Below are positions 24,816 to 33,784 of a DNA stretch of 64,000 nucleotides, one piece after another. A model generated the notes under the pieces. The model saw nothing but the letters and a program-made list of their open reading frames with translations, ran no database searches and was not told the DNA's origin. The position numbers and the translations under genes were made by a program. Positions within the stretch are counted from its first letter, which is position 1, and each line of letters opens with the position of its first letter. The DNA is from Sulfuricurvum sp. GTDB taxonomy: Bacteria > Campylobacterota > Campylobacteria > Campylobacterales > Sulfurimonadaceae. The stretch spans positions 1 through 64,000 of the forward strand of contig JAUXYP010000006.1 in assembly GCA_030694265.1 (NCBI GenBank), written 5' to 3'.

Positions 24816-25453
24816 ACGCGAAGGCTGTCAATGGCTGTTTTATAGTCGTCTGCACCAAAAACATAGCTTCCTGCAACACAAATATCTACGCCCGCATCTT
24901 TTAAAAGCCCAATATTAGCACTGCCGACACCTCCATCGATTTCAATGAGACATGCTGGATTGATACGGTCACGTAGTATTTTTAAACGTTTTATTTTTTC
25001 AACAACAGTAGGGATGAATTTTTGACCGCCGAATCCCGGATTGACACTCATGACGAGAACCATGTCTAAATCAGCCAATAAATATTCGATTGCTTCTGCA
25101 GGGGTATGGGGATTGAGAACAACTGCAGGTTTTATTCCTAAAGAACGAATTTTTTGCACCAAGCGATGGGCGTTCTTTTCCTCTTCGATATGAAACGAGA
25201 TATACTCAGGTTTTAGAGGTGCGAAGAGATCTACAAAAAAAGAGTTATTTTGTACCATGAGATGAATATCAAGAGGTTTTGTAGCGGCTTTTGCAATGGC
25301 ACTAACGACAACAGGCCCAATGGTCATATTAGGAACAAAGTGTCCATCCATAACATCGACATGAACGAGATCGCATCCGGCATCACAAATGGCACGGACA
25401 TCACGTGCTAAATTTCCAAAATCGGCAGAGAGAATGCTTGGGGCAACGAGCAT
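24812..25453 (-). CDS. rpe: ribulose-phosphate 3-epimerase
   Basis: A 213-residue metal-dependent TIM barrel interconverting ribulose 5-phosphate and xylulose 5-phosphate. Hallmarks APSILSADFGNL, HVDVMDGHFVPN and VMSVNPGFGGQKF carry the metal-binding His and catalytic Asp residues. It is the first gene of a three-gene overlapping operon with trpF and the exonuclease. Confidence 0.95.
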   Translation of the reverse strand: MLVAPSILSADFGNLARDVRAICDAGCDLVHVDVMDGHFVPNMTIGPVVVSAIAKAATKPLDIHLMVQNNSFFVDLFAPLKPEYISFHIEEEKNAHRLVQKIRSLGIKPAVVLNPHTPAEAIEYLLADLDMVLVMSVNPGFGGQKFIPTVVEKIKRLKILRDRINPACLIEIDGGVGSANIGLLKDAGVDICVAGSYVFGADDYKTAIDSLRV

Positions 25454-25505
25454 AATAAGTCCCTTGAATATTTTTGTGCTATTTTAGCGAAAAAGGGAAC
25501 TTTAT

Positions 25506-26900
25506 TTATCGTGTTAAGAAAAAGATAAAGTGTTCACCTTCAAAACTAAGATCGACTTGCACCCCTTTTTTGTTTTGAGCAATTTCAAGAAGAGTGTTGA
25601 CATCGGCATAAGTACGCGGAAGTGTAATATCCAAGAGGTGCTTTTTAGCCGTTAAGAGGACTTTAGCGCGTCCGGCGATAATGTTGACAAATTCGGCTAA
25701 AGAATCGAGTACGTCCTCTTCGCTGGCATTTTCATCACCGATGAGGAGTTCACAGGCTTTTTTAGCGATTGTTTTAGGAAAAATGAGAATAATGAGCCCA
25801 TCAATATCCCCGTAAAAGCCGATAGAACTGGCGTATTGGTCGTTTGTTTTGGGTATGGTCAACGGCTGAATATTGACTGAATTTTTGATAGCGGTTGCGT
25901 TGGTCATCATAGCGATGGTCGATACGGTCGCTTCTATAAATTGGGGCAATTCATTCACTAAGGATTTCGTGAGAGAACGGCCCTGTTTAGCTGCCGCTCC
26001 GCCACCGCCTCCAAGCTCTTGCAAGAGCTCTTTATTTTTGAGAATATCATCCATGTTGTCAAAAAACATGAGTCCTGCATCTTCGAGATCATTTTTGAAT
26101 GATTCGGGTGTTTTCTCAAATGAGAGTCCCACAAAACAAATGGATGCATTGTACTCAGCAGCGGAGGAAGCAAGTTTAGTGAAAAAGTTTAGAGCATGAA
26201 CATTCATTGAGATGACTTTATAGGCATCAAAAATAAAGAGACGAAATCCGACATTCAGAGAATTTTGATGGTAAGAAAGATTAAAGGTGTCGCTTATTTC
26301 GGCGTCTAAAAACTGAGAAATAGTGTAAATAATGGCATTTCCAGTAACCCGTGTCGCTACTTTTTGTCCATAAACTCCAAGATTGGTGTCTTCGATGATG
26401 GCATAATAAAGTTCTGGGGTTTTCTTTTTTTCTTCAAATTCATGCTTGCTTTGTGCCATAATGGGGTTATGACCGTAATCAAAGAGTTCAATAGCCATTG
26501 AGGAACGCTGTGAGGGGTCTTCGTTATACAGTAAAACGGTTCGGGATTCACCTTTATTGCTAGAGGTGAAAAGCTCGGCAATCTCTTGGCTTTTAAAAAG
26601 TGAAAAACCGGCACCGTCTTTGTAAAAAGTATTAATGATGTTGAATTTTACATGATCATAATCACAAAATCCGACCGTAATATGTTTATGATTACGGACA
26701 TTGGTCAAAAGTTTAACAAAAACATCGAGCCCGTTTTTATTGAAAAAAATTACCTTTTTTAAAGAGACTAGAAGCATATCAATATTGAGATCTTCTGTTG
26801 ATTTTATGTCTTCAATGGTTAAAAAACTGGGTGCGTTGTTTCCATCCAAAAATCCTTGTAGATAAAAAACTCCGACACGCCCTTTGACTACGGCTCGCAT
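25506..26900 (-). CDS. multidomain CheX-like protein (STAS / pseudo-receiver / STAS / CheX)
   Basis: A 464-residue protein. Residues 1-110 look like a STAS-type fold; 120-175 resemble a degenerate response-regulator receiver (TVLLYNEDPSQ... YYAIIEDT) lacking a clear phospho-Asp; 225-290 look STAS-like again; a Gly-rich hinge (297-302) leads to a C-terminal CheX/CheC-like domain (310-464) with the ExxN phosphatase signature Glu403-Asn406 (EFVNIIAGRAK). CheX dephosphorylates CheY-P, so a chemotaxis or other receiver phosphatase role is likely. It overlaps the upstream HDOD gene by 13 bases. The first three domain calls are by eye and tentative. Confidence 0.7.
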   Translation of the reverse strand: MRAVVKGRVGVFYLQGFLDGNNAPSFLTIEDIKSTEDLNIDMLLVSLKKVIFFNKNGLDVFVKLLTNVRNHKHITVGFCDYDHVKFNIINTFYKDGAGFSLFKSQEIAELFTSSNKGESRTVLLYNEDPSQRSSMAIELFDYGHNPIMAQSKHEFEEKKKTPELYYAIIEDTNLGVYGQKVATRVTGNAIIYTISQFLDAEISDTFNLSYHQNSLNVGFRLFIFDAYKVISMNVHALNFFTKLASSAAEYNASICFVGLSFEKTPESFKNDLEDAGLMFFDNMDDILKNKELLQELGGGGGAAAKQGRSLTKSLVNELPQFIEATVSTIAMMTNATAIKNSVNIQPLTIPKTNDQYASSIGFYGDIDGLIILIFPKTIAKKACELLIGDENASEEDVLDSLAEFVNIIAGRAKVLLTAKKHLLDITLPRTYADVNTLLEIAQNKKGVQVDLSFEGEHFIFFLTR

Positions 26901-27712
26901 GTGTGTTGAACCACCTGTGCAAAAGATTCGTAAATGTCTTGGACAAAATCGATTTTAAAATCTATAAAGTCATTAAGCCCGGCGCTTATATAGGCGGGTT
27001 GGCTAAGCTCATAAAAGAGTAAAAGATGCATCCACTGTGCTAAGATGCGCTCTTGCCCGGTAAGGTTTTCGTCCCTTCCCGAAGCGGACTGAATCAAGTC
27101 TACAATTCGCGGGGGCATTTCCCATTTATGCGCTATTTCTCCTGAAAGATCAAAAAGGTCACTGCCGGTAATACGAAAAAGGATAGTATTAAAATCAAGT
27201 GCTTTGACCGCGCGCAATTGTGCTACTTCTTTTTTACGTTTTGCAAAAAGTGCCTCGCACACAATGATGCTTGCCGGGATCAAGGAAATTGCACTTTGTA
27301 ACTCTTTATCGTTGATATTAAGATGGGCCAGAATCGTTTCCCAATGTTTGCTGATAGAGGCTTGAAGGTCGTAAAACTGATGATTGGTAAGTGAAAAGAG
27401 TTCCCACTTTTTAGGGGTAAGTAAACTTAAGAGATAATTGTAAAGGGTTTGCTGTGATGCGCCAAGTCCGAGGATTCCGAAAATTTGGGCTACATCAGAA
27501 ACTTCATTTCGAAATCCGTAAATAGGACGGTTCATCAGTGTTTTGAGGTAAAGCTTCAACGCAGGATCTTCGGAAGCGTATTTAGAAGCTTTTTGTAAAT
27601 CACCCACACGCGCATGGTTAAGCGCTTCTTGCACAACAGCCGGCGCCGCAGGAATATTTTGAATATAGAAGGCTATTTCGTCCGAGGTGATCACGATGTT
27701 ATGGTTATCCAA
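26888..27712 (-). CDS. HDOD-domain signalling protein
   Basis: A 274-residue protein that looks like an HDOD domain over most of its length: IPAAPAVVQEALNHA near the N-terminus, the LMNRPIYG helix, and the middle ILFRITGSDLFDLSGEIAHKWEMPPRIVDLIQ that mimics an HD-GYP fold without the metal-binding HD pair. HDOD proteins act as non-catalytic scaffolds in signalling. It is the first gene of a unit with the CheX-like protein, and their 13-base overlap implies balanced production and probably physical partnership. Confidence 0.8.
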   Translation of the reverse strand: MDNHNIVITSDEIAFYIQNIPAAPAVVQEALNHARVGDLQKASKYASEDPALKLYLKTLMNRPIYGFRNEVSDVAQIFGILGLGASQQTLYNYLLSLLTPKKWELFSLTNHQFYDLQASISKHWETILAHLNINDKELQSAISLIPASIIVCEALFAKRKKEVAQLRAVKALDFNTILFRITGSDLFDLSGEIAHKWEMPPRIVDLIQSASGRDENLTGQERILAQWMHLLLFYELSQPAYISAGLNDFIDFKIDFVQDIYESFAQVVQHTCEP

Positions 27713-27860
27713 TATTTTTCTTGATTATAGTCAGAGTAAATTAAAACATTGTTGAAACTACCTATTGCAGCGAAAAGAATTGGATAAGCAGTACTTTTAA
27801 GGTAATCTTTGGGTTTAATGAGGTAGTATTCGCAACCTAAATTTACGCAAGGAGCCTCAA

Positions 27861-28049
27861 ATGGCAAGAAGATGTGCTATTAGCGGTAAAGGCCCAATGA
27901 GCGGGAATAACGTTTCTCACGCTAAAAATAGAACTAAGCGTCGTTTTTTACCAAACCTTCGCACTGTTCGTATTACGCTTGAAGACGGTACCACGAAAAA
28001 AATCAGAATCGCGGCTTCCGAGCTTCGTACTCTTAAAAAAGATTCGTAA
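27861..28049 (+). CDS. rpmB: 50S ribosomal protein L28
   Basis: A 62-residue basic ribosomal protein. The start [20 protein letters not shown] and the run [17 protein letters not shown] are typical of L28. A strong ribosome site (AAGGAG) precedes the ATG. Only one Cys is in the N-terminal position, so it is the zinc-free form. A double hairpin follows. Confidence 0.96.
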   Translation: MARRCAISGKGPMSGNNVSHAKNRTKRRFLPNLRTVRITLEDGTTKKIRIAASELRTLKKDS

Positions 28050-28055
28050 CTTCCC

Positions 28056-28090
28056 GCGTGGTGCCCCACGCATTTCGGGAGTCTTTCCCG
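28056..28090 (+). terminator. double hairpin after rpmB
   Basis: Stem 1 is GCGTGG, TGCC, CCACGC (28056-28071). Stem 2 is CGGGA, GTCTT, TCCCG (28076-28090), followed by ATCTTTTCTC. The CGGGA arm can alternatively pair with TCCC just after the stop codon. The second stem with its short T-rich tail is probably the terminator. Confidence 0.55.
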
Positions 28091-28194
28091 ATCTTTTCTC
28101 TCAATTTCCTTTAATTTTAAAATCCTTCTCTTAACCTTATTCTATTGCTCGACTGTTTATAATATGACAATTACTAATTTTGGAGTTTTTTCCT

Positions 28195-29382
28195 ATGTAT
28201 ACGATTGAAAGTATTGATGGTGGTGTATGCGCCGCGACAGGTTTTTATGCGGATGGTATTTCTATCGGTCTTAAAAAAGAGGGAGCAAAAGATCTCGCAT
28301 TTATTTATTCCGATGTGCCATGTGCAATAGCATCCGTATTCACGACCAATAAAATGACAGCTGCACCGATACGACACTTCCGAAAGAAAGGGAAGTTTGA
28401 GGGTAACTTTGTCCTTATAAATGCTAAAAATGCGAATGCAATGACCGGGCCTGCAGGGATTGAAGATATTGATGAGGTTTTAAATGCTCTGAGTGCCAAA
28501 TTCCCTCAGATACAACATCCAGTAATGAGTTCTACGGGAGTTATCGGGGTACGTCTTCCAAAGGCAAAAATCATTGAAGGTGCGATGACGTTTGATCTTT
28601 CTAAGCGTGAGGGAAAAAATGCATCTGAAGCGATCATGACAACAGACACGTTTGCTAAACGCATTGCGTTTGAGGTGAAGCTCGAAGATGGTAAGTCGTT
28701 TCGTATCGGTGCAATGGCAAAGGGGGCTGGGATGATTAACCCTGCAATGGCGACCATGTTGTGTTTTATTACCACCGATGCGCAAGTGGATGCATCAGCA
28801 ATGCAAAAGATCTTGGATGAATGTACCCATACGACCTTTAATGCGGCCAGTGTTGATGGCGATACATCGACCAATGATACGGTACTTCTAATGGCAAATG
28901 CTCAAAGTGGCAATTTCCATCCCGAAGCGTTCAAAGAAGCGTTGAAGGCAATCATGCTCTTTTTGGCCAAAGAGATGGTACGTGACGGTGAAGGTGCAAC
29001 CAAATTGGTCACTTATAAAGTTACAAGTGCCAAAGACGATGCTCAAGCAGAAATTGCGGCAAAAGCGTTGAGCAACTCTCTCTTGGTCAAGACAGCGCTT
29101 TTTGGTGAAGATCCAAACTGGGGACGTATTGCTTCCACCATAGGTGCTAGCGGTATAGAGTCTGACGAGAGTACTTTGAGTATTTGGTTTGATAATGTGT
29201 GTGTTTATAATAAAGGTGAGCTTCTATTTGATGAAAAATTAGAACCCTTTGCTGCTGCGGTGATGCAAAAAGAGGCATTTACTATCCACTGTGATATAGG
29301 GTTAAAGACCGGTACTTTTACAGCGTATGGGTGTGATTTAGGTCATGAATATGTCAAAATCAATGCGGACTATCGTACCTAA
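28195..29382 (+). CDS. argJ: bifunctional glutamate N-acetyltransferase / ornithine acetyltransferase
   Basis: A 395-residue self-cleaving enzyme that transfers acetyl groups from N-acetylornithine to glutamate in arginine synthesis. The autoproteolysis site is in NPAMATML, with the new N-terminal nucleophile Thr187. GEDPNWGRIASTIG and the C-terminal substrate region are also typical. I chose the ATG at 28195, nine bases after TGGAG; the frame also has an upstream TTG inside the ribosome site. A TATAAT lies at 28158-28163. Confidence 0.94.
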   Translation: MYTIESIDGGVCAATGFYADGISIGLKKEGAKDLAFIYSDVPCAIASVFTTNKMTAAPIRHFRKKGKFEGNFVLINAKNANAMTGPAGIEDIDEVLNALSAKFPQIQHPVMSSTGVIGVRLPKAKIIEGAMTFDLSKREGKNASEAIMTTDTFAKRIAFEVKLEDGKSFRIGAMAKGAGMINPAMATMLCFITTDAQVDASAMQKILDECTHTTFNAASVDGDTSTNDTVLLMANAQSGNFHPEAFKEALKAIMLFLAKEMVRDGEGATKLVTYKVTSAKDDAQAEIAAKALSNSLLVKTALFGEDPNWGRIASTIGASGIESDESTLSIWFDNVCVYNKGELLFDEKLEPFAAAVMQKEAFTIHCDIGLKTGTFTAYGCDLGHEYVKINADYRT

Positions 29383-29451
29383 TCTTAACCCCATGCTAAG
29401 TGAGCCAGAGGTATAATTCTTTTACTTAATTTAGGTCAAGAGGATGTGCGC

Positions 29452-30381
29452 ATGCGCGGATATAAAATTTTCAGCGGTTCAGCATGTACCGAATTTTCGG
29501 TAGAAGTTTGTAAAACACTCGATGTTCCCCTTTCAAAGGCGGAAATAAAGCGCTTTAGTGATGGTGAAATAAACGTTCAGATTGCTGAAAGCGTTCGCGG
29601 ACGTGATGTATTTATTATTCAAAGCACGGGTGCACCTTCCAATGACAACCTTATGGAATTGTTGATTATGACGGATGCGCTTCGACGTTCATCGGCCAGT
29701 TCTATTACCGCCGTTGTACCGTATTTTGGGTATGCTCGCCAAGATCGTAAAGCTGCCCCTCGTGTTCCGATTACGGCTCGTCTTGTTGCGGATATGTTTG
29801 AAAAAGCAGGGATTGACCGTGTGGTCACGATTGACTTGCACGCAGGTCAAATCCAGGGCTTTTTTGATATTCCAGTCGATAATTTATATGGTTCTATTAT
29901 TTTCCAAGAGTATATCAGTGCGAAAAATCTTGCGAATCCGGTTATTGCCTCTCCCGATATCGGCGGGGTTGCACGGGCCCGTTATTTTGCCGAAAAGCTC
30001 GGTCTTGAGATGGTGATCGTTGATAAGAGACGTGAAAAAGCAAACGAGTCAGAAGTGATGAACATCATCGGCGATGTTGAGGGAAAAGATGTCATCATGA
30101 TTGATGATATGGTTGATACGGCGGGAACGATGGTAAAAGCGGCGGCCGCTCTCAAAAAACGCGGTGCAAATTCAGTTATGGCTTGTGCAACGCATGCAGT
30201 CCTTAGCGGAAATGCGTATGACAATATCAATAACGGTGAGCTGGATGAGCTTGTTGTTTCTAATACGCTTGTACTTCGCGGCCATAGTGATAAGATTAAA
30301 GTGATCAGTGTTGCTCCGCTGTTTGCGGAAGTTATCCGCCGCGTTTATCACAACGAGAGTGTTAACTCACTTTTCAGCTAA
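29452..30381 (+). CDS. prs: ribose-phosphate pyrophosphokinase
   Basis: A 309-residue class I PRPP synthetase. Diagnostic features are FSDGEINVQIAESVRGRDVF, the flexible-loop and ATP site RQDRKAAPRVPITARL, the divalent metal motif DLHAGQIQGFF and the PRPP-binding loop VIMIDDMVDTAGTMV. I chose ATG 29452 (MRGYKIFSG), the usual family start, eight bases after AAGAGG; an in-frame GTG six bases earlier is possible. A TATAAT lies at 29412-29417. A hairpin follows. Confidence 0.95.
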   Translation: MRGYKIFSGSACTEFSVEVCKTLDVPLSKAEIKRFSDGEINVQIAESVRGRDVFIIQSTGAPSNDNLMELLIMTDALRRSSASSITAVVPYFGYARQDRKAAPRVPITARLVADMFEKAGIDRVVTIDLHAGQIQGFFDIPVDNLYGSIIFQEYISAKNLANPVIASPDIGGVARARYFAEKLGLEMVIVDKRREKANESEVMNIIGDVEGKDVIMIDDMVDTAGTMVKAAAALKKRGANSVMACATHAVLSGNAYDNINNGELDELVVSNTLVLRGHSDKIKVISVAPLFAEVIRRVYHNESVNSLFS

Positions 30382-30390
30382 CTTCTTTTT

Positions 30391-30410
30391 CTCTAAAGTT
30401 TTCTTTAGAG
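30391..30410 (+). terminator. terminator between prs and galU (convergent)
   Basis: Perfect eight-base stem CTCTAAAG / CTTTAGAG with loop TTTT, nine bases after the prs stop and seven bases from the galU stop on the other strand. T-rich on the plus side afterward (AGCTTTCTTATTT), so it probably serves prs and perhaps both genes. Confidence 0.65.
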
Positions 30411-30417
30411 AGCTTTC

Positions 30418-31257
30418 TTATTTATTCTTCATTTCGTTATAGAGTTCGACAGTTGCTTGCACGTAACCGTCAATGCTTCCACAATCATAACGTTTGCCAT
30501 TAAACTTATATGCGATAACATTGCCCTGGCGCGCTTGTTCCATAAGAGCGTCGGTAATTTGGATTTCTCCCGCTTTACCGGGTTTGGTTTGTTGCAGAAT
30601 ATCAAAGATGTCAGGGGTGAGGATATAGCGTCCGATAATAGCGAGATTGCTTGGGGCATCCTCAGGGGCTGGTTTTTCGACCATTGTGTTGACACGAAAG
30701 ATACCGGGTTCAATTTCAATACCGGCGATAACCCCATATTTATCAGTCTGCTGAGGATCTATCTCTTCGATAGCGACAATCGAGCATTGAAATTTTTCAT
30801 ACAGTTTTACCATTTGAGATAAAACCCCTTGGCTTTCATTGACACACAGATCATCGGCTAAGATAACGGCAAAAGGCTGATGCCCAATGAGCGGTTCTCC
30901 CGTTAAAATGGCGTGACCAAGCCCTTTCATCTCTTTTTGCCGCGTATAGGAAAAAGTGCAATTATCGATAATATGACGGATATCGGCGAGCATCTTCTCT
31001 TTGGTAGTCCCTTTGATCTGGTGTTCTAGCTCATAGCTAATATCGAAATGATCCTCGATAGCCCGTTTTCCCCGTCCGGTTACAATGGCCATGGTGTTCA
31101 TACCGGCATTCATCGCTTCCTCAACGCCATACTGTATAAGTGGTTTGGTGAGGATAGGAAGCATCTCTTTTGGCATTGATTTGGTTGCCGGTAAAAAACG
31201 TGTTCCGTACCCTGCAGCCGGGAAAAGACAGACTTTGATCGTGGAATTCTTTTTCAT
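30418..31257 (-). CDS. galU: UTP--glucose-1-phosphate uridylyltransferase
   Basis: A 279-residue nucleotidyltransferase making UDP-glucose for envelope glycans. The N-terminal signature FPAAGYGTRFLPATKSMPKE, the KPLIQYGVEEA block and the MVEKPAPEDAPSNLAIIGRY region are diagnostic. I chose the ATG at 31257 (MKKNSTIKV) because GAAG lies six bases before it; the frame opens at a TTG four codons upstream. It diverges from lepA. Confidence 0.94.
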   Translation of the reverse strand: MKKNSTIKVCLFPAAGYGTRFLPATKSMPKEMLPILTKPLIQYGVEEAMNAGMNTMAIVTGRGKRAIEDHFDISYELEHQIKGTTKEKMLADIRHIIDNCTFSYTRQKEMKGLGHAILTGEPLIGHQPFAVILADDLCVNESQGVLSQMVKLYEKFQCSIVAIEEIDPQQTDKYGVIAGIEIEPGIFRVNTMVEKPAPEDAPSNLAIIGRYILTPDIFDILQQTKPGKAGEIQITDALMEQARQGNVIAYKFNGKRYDCGSIDGYVQATVELYNEMKNK

Positions 31258-31327
31258 GGGTATCTTCAAAATGAATTTATTACTGGATTATAGTGACTCA
31301 TGGGTTGCATTTTGCTGAGCCGACATT

Positions 31328-31365
31328 AGAGGGAGAATGAAGCGTTGACCCTCTATAAGTCGCTT
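31328..31365 (+). promoter_or_regulatory. overlapping, mutually exclusive hairpins before lepA
   Basis: AGAGGG (31328-31333) can pair with CCCTCT (31349-31354), and AAGCG (31340-31344) can pair with CGCTT (31361-31365), but not both. The second is followed by TTTTG. The -10 of lepA comes after them, so they can only act on transcripts that start upstream, and may be chance. Confidence 0.3.
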
Positions 31366-31370
31366 TTTGC

Positions 31371-31376
31371 TATAAT
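31371..31376 (+). promoter_or_regulatory. putative extended -10 of lepA
   Basis: TGCTATAAT after a T-run, with a leader of about 28 bases before the lepA ATG. A TTGACC 20 bases upstream is too far for a normal -35. Confidence 0.6.
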
Positions 31377-31410
31377 ATATTAATATTAAATAAATGAGAT
31401 AACTAAAAAT

Positions 31411-33201
31411 ATGGATAACATTCGCAACTTTTCAATCATCGCTCATATCGACCATGGTAAAAGTACATTAGCTGACCGTATCATCCAAGAATGCGGTTCC
31501 GTTACGGAACGTGAAATGGGTAAGCAGATGATGGACACGATGGACATCGAGCAAGAGCGCGGTATTACGATTAAGGCGCAGAGTGTTCGTTTGGATTATG
31601 TCAAAGACGGACAGCACTATATTCTCAATCTTATTGACACTCCGGGTCATGTTGATTTTAGCTACGAAGTTTCTAAATCTCTTGCATCGTCTGATGGGGC
31701 ATTGCTCATTGTCGATGCAGCGCAAGGGGTAGAAGCACAGACGATTGCCAACGTCTATATGGCAATGGAAAACAATCTCACCCTTATCCCCGTTATTAAT
31801 AAAATCGATCTTCCGGCCGCAGAGCCAGAGCGCGTTGCCGAAGAGATAGAAGCAACAATCGGTATTGATGCCACGGATGCGATGCTTATCTCGGCCAAAA
31901 CGGGTGTTGGCATTCGGGAGCTTATTGATGCAATCGTCGATCGTATTCCTGCACCCGTAGGTGATCCCAATGCGACAACCAAAGCGATCATTTATGACTC
32001 GTGGTTTGATGCGTATCAGGGTGCTATGGCACTTGTCCGTGTCTTTGACGGTGAGATTAAAATGGGTCAGATGATTAAGCTTATGCATAATGGCGATAAC
32101 CATTCGGTATTGGAGCTGATGTACCCTCATCCGCTACGCCGTCAAAAAACGCAAAGTATTAAAAGTGGCGAAATCGGGATTGTCGTGCTGGGCGTTAAAG
32201 AAGTGGGCACTATCCGTGTAGGTGACACCATTACCGATGCCAAAAATCCAGCGAAAGAGCCTGTGGGTGAGTATGCTCCTGCTAAGCCGTTTGTATTTGC
32301 AGGGCTGTATCCGATTGATACCGATGAATTTGAAGCAGTTCGTGATGCATTGGACAAGCTCAAGCTCAATGACAGTTCTCTAAGTTATGAACCTGAAACA
32401 TCGGTTGCCCTTGGATTTGGATTTCGTGTAGGGTTTTTGGGAATGCTGCATATGGAAGTTATCAAAGAGCGTTTGGAGCGAGAGTTTAATCTCGATCTTA
32501 TCGCTACGGCGCCATCGGTTATCTATAAAGTGTATAAAACTGACGGAACGATGGTCGAGGTGCAAAATCCAAGCGAACTTCCTGAACCGCAGTTTATTGA
32601 CAAGATAGAAGAACCGTATGTACGTGCAACGGTCATTACTCCGACCGATTATTTGGGCAATGTCATTACGCTATTGACAAATAAGCGCGGGATGCAGGAG
32701 AAGATGGAATATCTTAATGAGACCCGCGTAATGCTCATTTATGTCATGCCGATGAATGAAATCGTTATTGATTTTTACGATAAGCTCAAATCGACTTCCA
32801 AAGGGTACGCGAGTTTTGACTACGATCCTATCGAGTTTCGTGATGGTGATTTGGTCAAGCTTGATGTGCGTGTTGCCGGTGAAGTCGTGGATGCGTTGAG
32901 CGTCATCGTCCCGCGTACGTCTGCGGAGCATCGCGGACGAGCATTGGTGAGCAATATGAAAGAGATCGTACCTCGACAGCTTTTTGAAGTGGCGATCCAA
33001 GCGTCGATCGGTAACCGTGTTATCGCCCGTGAAACGGTAAAATCAATGGGTAAAAACGTGACCGCAAAATGTTACGGCGGTGATATCTCCCGTAAACGCA
33101 AACTTCTTGATAAACAAAAAGAGGGTAAAAAACGGATGAAGGCAATCGGGCGGGTACAGCTTCCTCAAGAAGCCTTTATGTCTGTCCTAAAAATGGACTA
33201 A
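31411..33201 (+). CDS. lepA: elongation factor 4 (back-translocase)
   Basis: A 596-residue ribosome-associated GTPase that acts on stalled or mistranslocated ribosomes. G1 is AHIDHGKST (residues 11-19), G3 DTPGH, G4 NKID; the C-terminal EF4-specific domain shows [15 protein letters not shown]. The ATG follows GAGATAACTAAAAAT, a weak ribosome site. The ComF-like gene begins one base after the stop codon. Confidence 0.96.
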   Translation: MDNIRNFSIIAHIDHGKSTLADRIIQECGSVTEREMGKQMMDTMDIEQERGITIKAQSVRLDYVKDGQHYILNLIDTPGHVDFSYEVSKSLASSDGALLIVDAAQGVEAQTIANVYMAMENNLTLIPVINKIDLPAAEPERVAEEIEATIGIDATDAMLISAKTGVGIRELIDAIVDRIPAPVGDPNATTKAIIYDSWFDAYQGAMALVRVFDGEIKMGQMIKLMHNGDNHSVLELMYPHPLRRQKTQSIKSGEIGIVVLGVKEVGTIRVGDTITDAKNPAKEPVGEYAPAKPFVFAGLYPIDTDEFEAVRDALDKLKLNDSSLSYEPETSVALGFGFRVGFLGMLHMEVIKERLEREFNLDLIATAPSVIYKVYKTDGTMVEVQNPSELPEPQFIDKIEEPYVRATVITPTDYLGNVITLLTNKRGMQEKMEYLNETRVMLIYVMPMNEIVIDFYDKLKSTSKGYASFDYDPIEFRDGDLVKLDVRVAGEVVDALSVIVPRTSAEHRGRALVSNMKEIVPRQLFEVAIQASIGNRVIARETVKSMGKNVTAKCYGGDISRKRKLLDKQKEGKKRMKAIGRVQLPQEAFMSVLKMD

Positions 33202-33202
33202 C

Positions 33203-33784
33203 ATGCGCTGCATGATGTGTGAGAGATGGAGCATCTTCTCACATATTTGTAACACCTGTCAAAATGAGTTTCTCACCCCTAGTCTTTATAAGCGCAAAAT
33301 TTTAGGTTCTATCCCCGTTTACTCCTTTTTCCCCTACAGCGATATCGAACCTTTGCTTCTCACCAAACATACCGATCTTGGATACTACCTTTATACTCTT
33401 ATGGCAAAGCGGTCGATGCAACAGTTTGCCAAAGAGTGGAATTATGAAAAAAAGGTAGTGTCGATCAGCATAGACGATCATACCGCAAGTGGTTATGCCC
33501 ACACGGCGATACTCAATCGTGCGTTGAAATCTCCTCTTATTACCCCACTGTATGGAAAAATGCACGCTACACAGCATCATAAATACGCGGGAAAAAGTGT
33601 GGAAGAGCGTTTGGCAAATCCTAGAAATTTTCAGTACGTTTCTTTTGGAGAGGAAGAGGTGATTTTGGTCGATGATATTGTTACGACGGGAACTACCCTC
33701 ACCGAAGCCGCCGAAACGCTTCATGCACAGGGTAAAAAAGTGATTTTGTGTCTGACCCTTACGGATGCACAGACGAAGGCTTGA
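33203..33784 (+). CDS. ComF-family phosphoribosyltransferase
   Basis: A 193-residue protein. A four-Cys zinc-finger-like N-terminus (Cys3, Cys6, Cys16, Cys19) leads into a phosphoribosyltransferase fold with the PRPP loop VILVDDIVTTGTTL. ComF proteins of this kind help natural transformation, probably by handling incoming DNA, but their reaction is unproven. It starts one base after lepA and overlaps the SagB-like gene tail to tail by 26 bases. No other competence genes are adjacent. Confidence 0.88.
   Translation: MRCMMCERWSIFSHICNTCQNEFLTPSLYKRKILGSIPVYSFFPYSDIEPLLLTKHTDLGYYLYTLMAKRSMQQFAKEWNYEKKVVSISIDDHTASGYAHTAILNRALKSPLITPLYGKMHATQHHKYAGKSVEERLANPRNFQYVSFGEEEVILVDDIVTTGTTLTEAAETLHAQGKKVILCLTLTDAQTKA

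Noticed and set aside
31328-31365. Riboswitch upstream of lepA
   Set aside because: The stems are short and precede the -10 of the gene, so they are not in its leader; no conserved aptamer was recognised.
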